From: Bacteroidales bacterium UBA3297
GTDB lineage: Bacteria; Bacteroidota; Bacteroidia; Bacteroidales; Paludibacteraceae
NCBI GenBank assembly: GCA_002362105.1
Contig: DETD01000009.1
Coordinates: forward strand, 129,663-193,662
DNA: 64,000 nt
Reading direction: 5' to 3'
Position numbers and translations under genes: made by a program. Below, in pieces: positions 34,264 to 42,497 of the stretch. The stretch's first letter is position 1, and each line of letters starts with the position of its first letter. Under the pieces are notes generated by a model that made no database searches, was not told the DNA's origin, and saw only the letters and a program-made list of their open reading frames with translations.

Positions 34264-34271
34264 CAAAAATA
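34264..34271 (-). promoter_or_regulatory. Bacteroidota -7 element upstream of the nhaC gene
   Basis: The minus strand reads TATTTTTG, an exact TAnnTTTG match, 74 bases before the start codon. Confidence 0.4.
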
Positions 34272-34315
34272 GGCAATAGCAAACGTCTTTCTCTCGTTTT
34301 TTTCTAAAATAGTGT

Positions 34316-34323
34316 TATATTTG
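34316..34323 (+). promoter_or_regulatory. Bacteroidota -7 element upstream of porQ
   Basis: TATATTTG, an exact TAnnTTTG match, 46 bases before the porQ ATG, on the opposite strand and near the nhaC element. Confidence 0.45.
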
Positions 34324-34368
34324 AATTCTGTTATGGCGGAATTTTAAGTTTCCCGTACTTCAAAAAAT

Positions 34369-35418
34369 ATGCAAATGAGGCGAACCTTTTTATCTTTGGC
34401 TATAATTCTTGGTGCAGCGGGCAATGCCTTCGCTTATGGTGGCAGTAAGGCTTACCAGTTCCTTACTCTTCCCACTTCGACGACTGTTTTTGCTTTGGGT
34501 GGCGACAATGTGTCTCTATACAGTGGCGAGGTTACCCTTGCGCAACAGAATCCGGCGCTTTTGTCTGCAATTCCAGGTACGTCTGTCGGACTCTCTTACT
34601 TCAACTATATTGCCGATGCTAATTACGGAAGCCTGACTTTTGGCCAGGCGGTCGACAGCCTCAGTTGGTGGGGCGTTGGCTTTACCTTTATGGGCTACGG
34701 CACGTTCGACGCATATGATGAGTACGGTGTGGAAGATGGTACGTTCTCAGCTTCCGATATGGATTTGTCGCTGATGTATGTACGCCGTCTTGCTTCCAAT
34801 TTTTCTATGGGTATGGCGCTTAAACCGGTCTACAGCCATATTGCCGACTATTCCAGCTTTGGCTTGGCGCTCGACTTGGGTGCGTTCTACTATTTGCCTG
34901 AAAAGTTGTTTTCGGCAGGTCTTGCTGTCCGTAATTTCGGTGTGCAGTTCACGCCTTACGAAGACGAGCGCGAGTCGCTCCCGTGGGATGTTCAGGTGGG
35001 TGTTACCAAAAAGTTGGCGCATGCGCCTTTCCGCTTCAACCTTACTTACACTAAATTGAACAAATGGGACTTCGATTATGAGAAAGACGCTAACCTTTAC
35101 AAGGCTTCGTCTTCTTATGTCGAGGCCGAGTATAAGGAAGACGTTTCGTGGGGCGATATGTTCATGCGCCACATGGTGATTGGTGTCGAGTTTATTCCTA
35201 CTAAAAATTTCTCGGTGGCCGCTTCCTACAACCACAGGCGTCACAAAGAGTTCGCTATGGAGAACGCTGGTGGGGCGGCGGGTTGGTCGTTCGGCGCAAA
35301 TCTGCACGTCTATAAGTTCGCGCTAGGCGCCTCTTATGCCATCTATGGCCCTTCTGGTGGCGTTTTTGGTGTTAACCTTTCTTCTTGTATCGACGATTTT
35401 AGAAAAAAAGATAAATAA
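34369..35418 (+). CDS. porQ: type IX secretion system protein PorQ
   Basis: Outer-membrane beta-barrel protein required for attaching T9SS cargo in Porphyromonas-type systems. The 349-aa protein has a signal peptide (MQMRRTFLSLAIILGAAGNA, with a possible start at the second Met), then the family's YQFLTLPTSTTVFALGGDNV opening, EVTLAQQNPALLS, and repeated amphipathic strands to the end (FALGASYAIYGPSGGVFG). It belongs to the PorV/PorQ (FadL-like) group and the early motif fits PorQ. It overlaps the cmk start by one base and is followed by ispH, an order I recall from Porphyromonas gingivalis. It shows that the organism runs a T9SS. Confidence 0.88.
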   Translation: MQMRRTFLSLAIILGAAGNAFAYGGSKAYQFLTLPTSTTVFALGGDNVSLYSGEVTLAQQNPALLSAIPGTSVGLSYFNYIADANYGSLTFGQAVDSLSWWGVGFTFMGYGTFDAYDEYGVEDGTFSASDMDLSLMYVRRLASNFSMGMALKPVYSHIADYSSFGLALDLGAFYYLPEKLFSAGLAVRNFGVQFTPYEDERESLPWDVQVGVTKKLAHAPFRFNLTYTKLNKWDFDYEKDANLYKASSSYVEAEYKEDVSWGDMFMRHMVIGVEFIPTKNFSVAASYNHRRHKEFAMENAGGAAGWSFGANLHVYKFALGASYAIYGPSGGVFGVNLSSCIDDFRKKDK

Positions 35419-36104
35419 TGAAAAAAATTACTGTTGCTATCGACGGTTATTCTTCTTGTGGTAAGAGTACGGTTGCGAAAGACCTCGCCCGCGAGGTGGG
35501 TTATGTATATGTCGACAGTGGCGCTATGTACCGCTGTGTGACCCTTTTTTGCCAACAGAAGAACCTTATTACCGACGGTAAGGTCGAGGAGGTCAAACTT
35601 CGTTCCCTCCTTCCTCAGGTCAAAATAGAATTCCGGAAAAATGCCGAGGGGAAGGCCGATGCCTACCTGAATGGCGAAAATGTGGAGAGCGAAATCCGTT
35701 CTCTCAAGGTGTCTTCACAGGTTTCTATCGTTGCCGCCCTTCCTTTTGTCCGTGAGGCGCTCGTGGCTCTGCAACAGGAAATGGGTAAGGCGAAAGGCGT
35801 GGTTATGGATGGTAGAGATATCGGTACTACGGTCTTCCCTGACGCTGAACTGAAGATTTTTATGACGGCCGATCCTGAGGTTCGTGCGCAAAGACGCTAC
35901 CTTGAATTGAAGGAGAAGGGACAAGAGGAGCCTTTCGAGGCAATCCTCGAAAACGTCAAACAGCGCGACTATATCGATGAACACCGTGAGGTGAGTCCGT
36001 TGCGTAAGGCCGACGATGCTGTGGTCCTCGATAACGGTAATATCACCCGTGAGGAACAGAAGGAATTTATCCTTAATTTGTTTAAGCAAAGAACGGGTGC
36101 CTAA
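35418..36104 (+). CDS. cmk: cytidylate kinase
   Basis: Phosphorylates CMP and dCMP. The 228-aa protein begins MKKITVAIDGYSSCGKSTVA with the P-loop, then YVDSGAMYRCVTLF, EIRSLKVSSQVS, VMDGRDIGTTVFPDAELKIF and RDYIDEHREVSPLRKADDAV, the Cmk signature blocks. It overlaps porQ by one base and is followed at 6 bases by ispH, so all three are probably one transcript. Confidence 0.95.
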   Translation: MKKITVAIDGYSSCGKSTVAKDLAREVGYVYVDSGAMYRCVTLFCQQKNLITDGKVEEVKLRSLLPQVKIEFRKNAEGKADAYLNGENVESEIRSLKVSSQVSIVAALPFVREALVALQQEMGKAKGVVMDGRDIGTTVFPDAELKIFMTADPEVRAQRRYLELKEKGQEEPFEAILENVKQRDYIDEHREVSPLRKADDAVVLDNGNITREEQKEFILNLFKQRTGA

Positions 36105-36110
36105 AGGGGT

Positions 36111-36983
36111 ATGAAGGTTGAAATTGACGATAATTCTGGCTTCTGCCATGGGGTGGTGACTGCCATCCGTAAGGCGGAAGATGAAATGAAGGCCGAAGGT
36201 CCGCTTTTCTGCTTGGGCGATATTGTCCACAACAGTATGGAGGTCGACCGGTTGGCACAGCAGGGGTTGCACACTATCGATCACGATACGTTTGTCTCCC
36301 TCTCTAATACCCGTGTCCTTTTAAGGGCACATGGCGAACCGCCTTCCACTTACGAGGTGGCGCGGCAGAACGGTATCACTATTATCGACGCTACCTGCCC
36401 TGTGGTGCTGCACCTGCAACAGACTATTAAGAAGGCTTTTCAGGAGTCTGATCCCGAGCTGACGCAGATTGTCATCTATGGTAAAATTGGACATGCCGAG
36501 GTGAACGGATTGGTCGGACAGACCAATGGTAGCGCTATTGTTATTGAGGGTCCCGACGATTTAAATAAAGTCGACTTTAACAAGAACATCAAACTGTTCT
36601 CGCAAACCACCAAGTCTATCGATGGCTTCAAGGCAGTTGTCGACCTCATTAAGGAACGTATCAAGCCTGGTTGTGACTTCCAGTTCAACGATACTATTTG
36701 CAGACAGGTGGCGAACCGCATCCCTAAAATTGTTAAGTTCGTTGCGCAGCACAACCTGGTGTTCTTCGTCTCGGGGGCTAAAAGTTCTAACGGACGTGTT
36801 CTTTTTAACGAGTGTAAACGACACAACGATAATATAGTTATGATTTCTGGCCCCGAAGAAATCGATTTCTCGCTGCTCGAAGGCGTGGACTCGGTTGGTA
36901 TATGTGGGGCGACTTCCACTCCGAAATGGTTGATGGAGGAGGTGAAGAAGGCTATTGTAGACTATATGGAAAACAAGGCCTGA
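36111..36983 (+). CDS. ispH: 4-hydroxy-3-methylbut-2-enyl diphosphate reductase
   Basis: Last enzyme of the MEP isoprenoid pathway, an iron-sulfur protein that makes IPP and DMAPP. In the 290-aa protein the three cluster Cys appear in NSGFCHGVVTAIRKAE (residue 12), DATCPVVLHL (near 96) and NDTICRQVANRIP (near 195); LGDIVHNSMEV and RAHGEPPSTYEV contribute substrate His residues, and GHAEVNGLVGQT is the middle block. It ends the porQ-cmk-ispH run; a modest AT-rich hairpin follows about 170 bases later. Confidence 0.96.
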   Translation: MKVEIDDNSGFCHGVVTAIRKAEDEMKAEGPLFCLGDIVHNSMEVDRLAQQGLHTIDHDTFVSLSNTRVLLRAHGEPPSTYEVARQNGITIIDATCPVVLHLQQTIKKAFQESDPELTQIVIYGKIGHAEVNGLVGQTNGSAIVIEGPDDLNKVDFNKNIKLFSQTTKSIDGFKAVVDLIKERIKPGCDFQFNDTICRQVANRIPKIVKFVAQHNLVFFVSGAKSSNGRVLFNECKRHNDNIVMISGPEEIDFSLLEGVDSVGICGATSTPKWLMEEVKKAIVDYMENKA

Positions 36984-37154
36984 TTCTGTGGGTTGGTGAC
37001 TGAGGTCTGTTGTCGGCTGGTATGGCTGAATCCGAATAATGCCCTTTCCCTTCCTTGGTTAGGTGGGGTTGTTGGGTTTTTAATGGTTTCCCGCTGCCGT
37101 TTTTTTGTTGTTTACGGCAGATGTGGCCGATTAACTTACAATTCGTAACCCCTT

Positions 37155-37186
37155 CTAAAAAACATGCTTTTTTAGGAGTTTTTGTT
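37155..37186 (+). terminator. possible intrinsic terminator between ispH and pfkA
   Basis: TCTAAAAAA and TTTTTTAGGA form an AT-rich stem around CATGC, followed by GTTTTTGTT. The stem has few G-C pairs, so this is tentative. The rest of 36984-37242 shows no gene. Confidence 0.4.
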
Positions 37187-37209
37187 ATGTGATAAAAGAA
37201 TAAAAAATC

Positions 37210-37217
37210 TAATTTTG
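37210..37217 (+). promoter_or_regulatory. Bacteroidota -7 element upstream of pfkA
   Basis: TAATTTTG, an exact TAnnTTTG match, lies 25 bases before the pfkA ATG. Confidence 0.5.
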
Positions 37218-37242
37218 CGATATACTAATTTGGTTTAGGTCT

Positions 37243-38565
37243 ATGGACATGGATTTTACGATTAAAACGTTAGGTGAATGTAAAATTAAGTCGCCTCTGC
37301 TTTTGTCTAAAGTTAAGGGTGATGGTATCTACGATTTTGTGGAAGATGGCGAACGCGTACTTTACTCCAATTCGCTACACGATGTGATGAACGCCGTTAA
37401 AAACGGTCAGGACTTGGTTTCTTTCGAAAAGCCGGGACCTAAGGACTTCCTTTATTTCGAACCTGCTAAAACTAAAGTGGCTATTGTCACCTGCGGTGGC
37501 TTGTGTCCTGGTCTGAATAATGTGATTCGTGGCTTGGTTACGCATCTTTATAACCAATATGGAGTCAGAAATGTGGTTGGTGTCCAGTACGGATATGCGG
37601 GCTTTAATCCCGATAACCATATTCCGTTCATCAATTTGGACCCTGACTTGGTTGACGATATTCATAAGGACGGTGGCAGTATGCTGGCTTCTTCGCGTGG
37701 CGACCAGCCTTACGAGGTTATTGTCGATACTTTGGAAAGAAACAACATCAATATATTGTTCTGCGTGGGTGGCGATGGCACACTCAAGGGTGCCCATGGC
37801 ATTTATAAGGAAATTGAGCGCCGTGGCTTGAAAATTGTGGTGGCTGGTGTGCCTAAGACTATCGATAACGATATCAACCTTATTGAAAAGTCGTTCGGGT
37901 TCGAATCGGCTTTCACTGCCGCACAAAGCATTATCTTGAATGCGCATTACGAGGCTAAGGGCGCTATTAACGGCGTCGCACTGGTGAAACTGATGGGACG
38001 TGACTCTGGCTTTATTGCCGCTAACGTGGCTTTGGCTGTGCCCGATGTCAACTTCTGCCTGATTCCGGAAATGGATTTCGACCTCGATAACCCTGAAACT
38101 AAAAACGGTTTCCTCAACTTGTTGGAAAAACGTTTGGAACGGAAAAAACATGCGGTGATTGTGGTCGCTGAGGGTGCCGGACAACAGTTCTTCGAGGGCG
38201 AACGTAAAAAGGATGCTTCTGGAAACATCTTGCACGAAGATATCGGTATCTTCATGAAGAACCAGATTACCGACTACTTCAACAAGAAGCATATTCCTAT
38301 TAGTGTGAAGTATATCGATCCTAGCTACATTATCCGCAGTATTCCGGCTAATGCTAACGATAGCAAGTTCTGCGAACAGCTGACTCAGAATGCCGTTCAT
38401 GCCGCTATGGCTGGACGTACCGACTTTGTGGTGGGCTATTGGAACGGGGCTTTCACCTTGTTGCCTATCGAGGCCGCTACTTCGCAACGTAAAAAGGTCA
38501 ACTTGGAGGGTGAGTTCTGGTGGAGTGTTGTTGAGGCTACCGGACAGCCTATGAAGATGAAGTAA
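37243..38565 (+). CDS. pfkA: ATP-dependent 6-phosphofructokinase, long form
   Basis: Phosphorylates fructose 6-phosphate in glycolysis. At 440 aa it is longer than the 320-aa classical PfkA. It has CGGLCPGLNNVIRGL near residue 86, GYAGF, SMLASSRGDQ, the phosphoryl-donor loop CVGGDGTLKGAHGIY near 170, and VPKTIDNDINLIEKSFGFES near 203, then VKLMGRDSGFIAANVAL. The residue after GGD is Gly, the signature for ATP use rather than PPi (Asp there), while the Lys in PKTIDND is shared with PPi-type enzymes; this combination marks the group that includes ATP-PFKs of trypanosomatids and Bacteroidota. Single gene with own terminator. Confidence 0.92.
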   Translation: MDMDFTIKTLGECKIKSPLLLSKVKGDGIYDFVEDGERVLYSNSLHDVMNAVKNGQDLVSFEKPGPKDFLYFEPAKTKVAIVTCGGLCPGLNNVIRGLVTHLYNQYGVRNVVGVQYGYAGFNPDNHIPFINLDPDLVDDIHKDGGSMLASSRGDQPYEVIVDTLERNNINILFCVGGDGTLKGAHGIYKEIERRGLKIVVAGVPKTIDNDINLIEKSFGFESAFTAAQSIILNAHYEAKGAINGVALVKLMGRDSGFIAANVALAVPDVNFCLIPEMDFDLDNPETKNGFLNLLEKRLERKKHAVIVVAEGAGQQFFEGERKKDASGNILHEDIGIFMKNQITDYFNKKHIPISVKYIDPSYIIRSIPANANDSKFCEQLTQNAVHAAMAGRTDFVVGYWNGAFTLLPIEAATSQRKKVNLEGEFWWSVVEATGQPMKMK

Positions 38566-38581
38566 ACAGATTCATATAAGG

Positions 38582-38617
38582 AAAACGAGCCAATCTGGAA
38601 GCGGATTGGCTCGTTTT
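38582..38617 (+). terminator. intrinsic terminator after pfkA
   Basis: A 14-bp perfect stem (38582-38595 with 38604-38617) with an 8-base loop and T-run, 16 bases past the pfkA stop. Confidence 0.85.
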
Positions 38618-38640
38618 GTTACTATAACAGAAAATGCATT

Positions 38641-39885
38641 ATGCTTAAATTTTCAATAAAGGGCGAGAACGAATGTGCGGTTGTGGGTTATGAAGGTGAC
38701 GTTACAACGGTTTCTATTCCAGATTCTGTAGAATTTGAGGGTAGGAAATACTGTGTGACTGAAATTGAAGCGGAAGCTTTTAATATGTGTAAACATGTCA
38801 CTTGCATCGAGATTCCGGCTTCAGTTAAAAAAATAGGCAATAGTGCTTTCATTTTTTGTTCTTCGCTTGAAAAGGTTAAGTTAAACGATGGGCTTGAAGA
38901 AATTGATAGATTCGCATTCTCCTTTTGCGAGAATTTGACTGAAGTCATCATCCCACAGTCGACCAAACTGATTGGAGACGGCGTTTTTAGAGAATGTAGA
39001 AAACTGGTCAAAGTACGGTTGCCCGATGGCTTAACAAAGATAGGGCGCGATTCGTTCTCTTGTTGTCTGTCTTTGTCCGACATCAACTTTCCCGAATCTT
39101 TAACCCATATCGGTGCTGATGCCTTTAGTCAGTGTCAAATGCTTCCCGACCCTCACCTACATTCCCTTGAAGAAATTGGTGACTCCGCATTTTACGGGTG
39201 CAAACTGTTTGAACCCAGAATACTATTCTACGCCAACAACACCAAATGTTATGGTTGGGTAGGCGATCCCAATAAGTGTACTGAAGTGGAAATACCTGCC
39301 ACAGTAACCCATATCAATAGTTTGGCTTTTTGCAATTGTAGAAAAGTGAAGTCTGTTGTGTTGCCTGAGGGCATAACAGAAATTGGACAATACACTTTCG
39401 CCTCTTGTAACGGACTGACTGAGGTTCGGCTGCCAAGTACGCTGAAGTCCATTGGCTATGAGGCTTTCAGTTACTGTATCTCGTTGACAAAAATCAAAAT
39501 ACCCGATGGTGTGACCGAGGTTGCGGACACCGCGTTCCAAGGTTGCAAGAGGCTGGTTGACGTTGAAATGTCACCGTATGCCGTATTCGGTGTCAAACTA
39601 TTTGGAAAAGCTCCTTTTGCTATTAAATACAAGCGTGTTATTGAGTTGAACAGCCTGTTGGTAAAGACTCTTGCAAAAGACCTTTTTAAGAAAAACAAGT
39701 TAAAGGGATTTAAGGTGACGGGCGTTGGTATGCATAGTGTCAGGCTGACCTTGTCTTTAGAGAAAACGGAATACTGGAGTGGCTGCCTATTGATTGAAGA
39801 GCTGCCTTCTAAGGTGGAATTCTTGAAACAAAAACTCGAGGAGGCTAGAAAGGCTGTTCCCGATGTGCCTGCCTCTTTATCCTAA
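38641..39885 (+). CDS. BspA-like leucine-rich repeat protein without signal peptide
   Basis: A 414-aa protein with about eleven LRR_5 (BspA/Treponema pallidum-type) repeats of 23 residues between 15 and 330: consensus I-x-x-x-A/S-F-x-x-C-x-x-L-x-x-V/I-x-L/I-P, for example KIGNSAFIFCSSLEKVKLND, EIDRFAFSFCENLTEVIIPQ and EIGQYTFASCNGLTEVRLPS. The start MLKFSIKGENECAVVGYEGD carries no signal peptide or membrane helix, so it is probably cytoplasmic or leaderless. One repeat around residue 195 is degenerate (LFEPRILFYANNTKCYGW). The last 90 residues are non-repetitive. It sits alone after pfkA; no known role can be assigned. Confidence 0.8.
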   Translation: MLKFSIKGENECAVVGYEGDVTTVSIPDSVEFEGRKYCVTEIEAEAFNMCKHVTCIEIPASVKKIGNSAFIFCSSLEKVKLNDGLEEIDRFAFSFCENLTEVIIPQSTKLIGDGVFRECRKLVKVRLPDGLTKIGRDSFSCCLSLSDINFPESLTHIGADAFSQCQMLPDPHLHSLEEIGDSAFYGCKLFEPRILFYANNTKCYGWVGDPNKCTEVEIPATVTHINSLAFCNCRKVKSVVLPEGITEIGQYTFASCNGLTEVRLPSTLKSIGYEAFSYCISLTKIKIPDGVTEVADTAFQGCKRLVDVEMSPYAVFGVKLFGKAPFAIKYKRVIELNSLLVKTLAKDLFKKNKLKGFKVTGVGMHSVRLTLSLEKTEYWSGCLLIEELPSKVEFLKQKLEEARKAVPDVPASLS

Positions 39886-40065
39886 CTTCTGAATCCTTTA
39901 GTAATCCAATAAAATTCTACTTTGTAAGTAAGTTTGATGATTTTGTCAGGATATTGTATGCCTCATTAATCATCACCATCTATCGTTTGGTTGAATTGAT
40001 GTAATTCGCATACCAAGGGCATAAAAAATGGCGTGAATAGAGAGCGGCCCATTCCTTGTTGTCTG

Positions 40066-41289
40066 TTACTTTACTTCGAAGCCCGCTTTCTTCAAATCTT
40101 CCCAGTAGAGTGGGTATGATTTTGAAACCACTTGTGCGTTGGCAATCTTTATGCTGCTGTTTCTCAAACAGACTGGTGCGAAGGCCATGGCCATGCGGTG
40201 GTCTTCGTAAGTGGCAATTTGCAGGTCTGTCGCTGGTTCGCAGTGTTTGCCGTCCCATGCCAGCACTCCGTCTTCAGGTTCGGTCACCACGTAGCCCAGT
40301 TTGGCCATCTCGTTAATCAGGGCGGCAATGCGGTCGGTTTCCTTTATCTTCAGGTTGCCCAGTCCGCTAAAGCGGAAAGTGGTGCCTAACATGCAGCACG
40401 TTACCACAAAGGTTTGTGCCAGGTCGGGTTGTTCCACCAGGTTCTCTTCATAATGGGCTACAGGGGTGCCCGTCTTGGTCAGTTTTACAGTGTCGCCCTC
40501 AAAAATAGTGCTGATGCCCAGCGGACGGAACAGGTTGGCAATCTGGCTGTCGCCCTGCACACTCGGGTTGTAGAGTCTTGGCAGCCTTATTTCCTGCTCT
40601 TCTGCCAGTGCGGCTATCTCGTACCAGTAGCTGCTGGCCGACCAGTCGCTTTCCACATCCATATCTTTGGCGGTGTATTTCTGTGGGGCTATTTTCACGG
40701 TGTTGCCTTCCATGCTTACTTTTGCCCCGAATTGTTCCATCAGTTGTTTGGTCATCAGAATGTAGGGGAGCGACACCAGTTTGCCTTTCAGTTCTAACTC
40801 AAGGCCTTGTTCCATGGTAGGGGCTACCATCATCAGTGCGCTGATGTATTGGCTGCTTACGCTGCTGTCGAGTTCAATGTGTCCGCCACGCAGTTTCCGC
40901 CCCTCTATTTTTAGCGGAGGGAATCCTTCTTCACCCGCATAGCTGATGCTGGCACCAGCCTCGTTCAGCGCATCCACCAGAATCTTGATGGGGCGTTTGC
41001 GCATGCGCTCGCTGCCCGTAATGGTGTGTGTGCCAGGTTGCTGGCTGTAGTAGGCCGTAAGGAAGCGCATAGCGGTGCCTGCGGCGCCTATGTCCACGTG
41101 CGTGCCGTCGCTTTCCAGCGCTTTGACCATTACGTCGGTGTCGTCGCATTGGGCTATATGGCCCAGTCTGGCCGGCTGTTCGCTCAGTGCGTTCATAATC
41201 AGCACACGGTTGCTGATGCTTTTACTGCTGGGCAGGTCTATCGTTGCCTTTATGTTGTTGCCTTCCGGCTTCTTTATCTCGTAATCCAT
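40066..41289 (-). CDS. aroA: 3-phosphoshikimate 1-carboxyvinyltransferase (EPSP synthase)
   Basis: Adds PEP to shikimate 3-phosphate. From the ATG at 41289 the protein has 407 aa (a frame open to 41310 would need a TTG). Key motifs: DLPSSKSISNRVLIM with the catalytic Lys, GAAGTAMRFLTAYY, DSSVSSQYISALM, ESDWSASSYWYEIAAL, QPDLAQTFV, LKIKETDRIAAL, and the closing TYEDHRMAMAFAP. The active-site loop has Phe where the Escherichia enzyme has Pro after TAMR, and Trp in DWSASSYWYE, which is a Bacteroidota-like pattern as far as I recall. It begins 23 bases after aroB ends, in an aroB-aroA unit. Confidence 0.95.
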   Translation of the reverse strand: MDYEIKKPEGNNIKATIDLPSSKSISNRVLIMNALSEQPARLGHIAQCDDTDVMVKALESDGTHVDIGAAGTAMRFLTAYYSQQPGTHTITGSERMRKRPIKILVDALNEAGASISYAGEEGFPPLKIEGRKLRGGHIELDSSVSSQYISALMMVAPTMEQGLELELKGKLVSLPYILMTKQLMEQFGAKVSMEGNTVKIAPQKYTAKDMDVESDWSASSYWYEIAALAEEQEIRLPRLYNPSVQGDSQIANLFRPLGISTIFEGDTVKLTKTGTPVAHYEENLVEQPDLAQTFVVTCCMLGTTFRFSGLGNLKIKETDRIAALINEMAKLGYVVTEPEDGVLAWDGKHCEPATDLQIATYEDHRMAMAFAPVCLRNSSIKIANAQVVSKSYPLYWEDLKKAGFEVK

Positions 41290-41312
41290 TGTGTTTTCTT
41301 GTTGCCCCAAAA

Positions 41313-42386
41313 TTAAAGTCCAACCACGTCTCGGTAATAGTCTATGGCTTCCAGAATGGCTTTTTTCTCCACGTCCTGGTTAATCTTAATATCGCCAATA
41401 CCTTTTTCTCCCAGCAGGGTGAAGAGGATGCGTCCGTCGCCGACATTCTTTTTGTCGTGGGTCATCAGTTCGTAGAGGTGGTCGTACACTTTGCAGCCTA
41501 CGTTCATTGCGCCGTAGTTGTCTTTGATGAGGTGGACAGCTTCGCGCATCAGTTCTTTCGGAAATCCACAGAATTTGTGGCTTAGGTAGAGTTCCGGTAT
41601 CATGCCGTAGGCAACAGCGTAGCCGTGCAGTATAGGCGATCCGCTTTCCATTGCGTAGCTTTCAAAAGCGTGGCCTATTGTATGCCCGAAATTCAGTGCT
41701 TTGCGTATGTTTTTCTCGTAGGGGTCAATCGCAACAATTTTTTCTTTCACGGCGATGGAGTCTCTGAGCAGTGTGCTGAGTTGGCTGTAGTCGATGTGGT
41801 CGAGGTCGAATGCCAGCATGTCGTTCCAGTGCTTCTCGTCGCTGATGAGTCCGTGCTTAATCATCTCGGCAAAACCCGAACGGAAGTTCTTGTCGTCGAG
41901 TGTGCGGAAGGTGTTCACGTCTATCAGTACGCTTTGGCTTGAATTGATGACGCCAATCTCGTTTTTCAATCCGCAGAAGTTGATACCCGTTTTTCCGCCT
42001 ACTGCGGCGTCAACCGCCCCCAGCAGGGTAGTGGGTACGTTCACATAGTCCATTCCGCGCTTGAAGGTCGATGCGGCAAAACCGCCTAAGTCGGTCACCA
42101 TGCCGCCGCCCAGGTTGATGAGCATGCTTTTGCGGGTCGCCTTGTTCTGGCTCAGAAAGGTCCATACGCTGGCAAGCGCCTCCAGTGTCTTGTGGTCGTC
42201 GTTAGGCTTTATCTCTATGGTTTTTACCTTGCTGAAAAACTCGTCTTTTTCAAGTAGGGGCAAACACAATTTTTTCGTGTTGCTGTCTACTAGAATATAG
42301 ACTTGTTCGGGAGCCCTGTCCTTTACTTCGTTGCGTAATTCGTCTGTCAGACGGCCTTCGCACATTACTACGCGCTGCTCGCTCAT
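41313..42386 (-). CDS. aroB: 3-dehydroquinate synthase
   Basis: NAD- and Zn-dependent enzyme of the shikimate path. The 357-aa protein has VYILVDSNTKKLCLP, NLGGGMVTDLGGFAASTFKRG near residue 92, VPTTLLGAVDAAVGGKTGIN near 118, FAEMIKHGLI near 172, and the metal-binding FGHTIGHAFE near 233. It begins at the ATG at 42386 with a TAATTTTG element upstream and is followed by aroA at 23 bases. Slightly acidic C-terminus; no unusual residues. Confidence 0.96.
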   Translation of the reverse strand: MSEQRVVMCEGRLTDELRNEVKDRAPEQVYILVDSNTKKLCLPLLEKDEFFSKVKTIEIKPNDDHKTLEALASVWTFLSQNKATRKSMLINLGGGMVTDLGGFAASTFKRGMDYVNVPTTLLGAVDAAVGGKTGINFCGLKNEIGVINSSQSVLIDVNTFRTLDDKNFRSGFAEMIKHGLISDEKHWNDMLAFDLDHIDYSQLSTLLRDSIAVKEKIVAIDPYEKNIRKALNFGHTIGHAFESYAMESGSPILHGYAVAYGMIPELYLSHKFCGFPKELMREAVHLIKDNYGAMNVGCKVYDHLYELMTHDKKNVGDGRILFTLLGEKGIGDIKINQDVEKKAILEAIDYYRDVVGL

Positions 42387-42420
42387 ATTATCGTATTTTG
42401 TTTTTTGTTGCGGTTATTTA

Positions 42421-42428
42421 CAAAATTA
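42421..42428 (-). promoter_or_regulatory. Bacteroidota -7 element upstream of aroB
   Basis: The minus strand reads TAATTTTG, an exact TAnnTTTG match, 35 bases before the aroB start. Confidence 0.5.
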
Positions 42429-42497
42429 CGAAATTTCTGCTCCAATCTAGTGCTGTATTTTCATAAAACTGTTGACGGACGCTGCTTCCTGTTGCCC

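Noticed and set aside
39886..40065. Short minus-strand peptide resembling the end of a DnaJ J-domain (MINEAYNIL...)
   Set aside because: Only about 20 residues, behind a stop codon, with no HPD motif. Chance resemblance is most likely; no other gene is evident in this 180-base gap.
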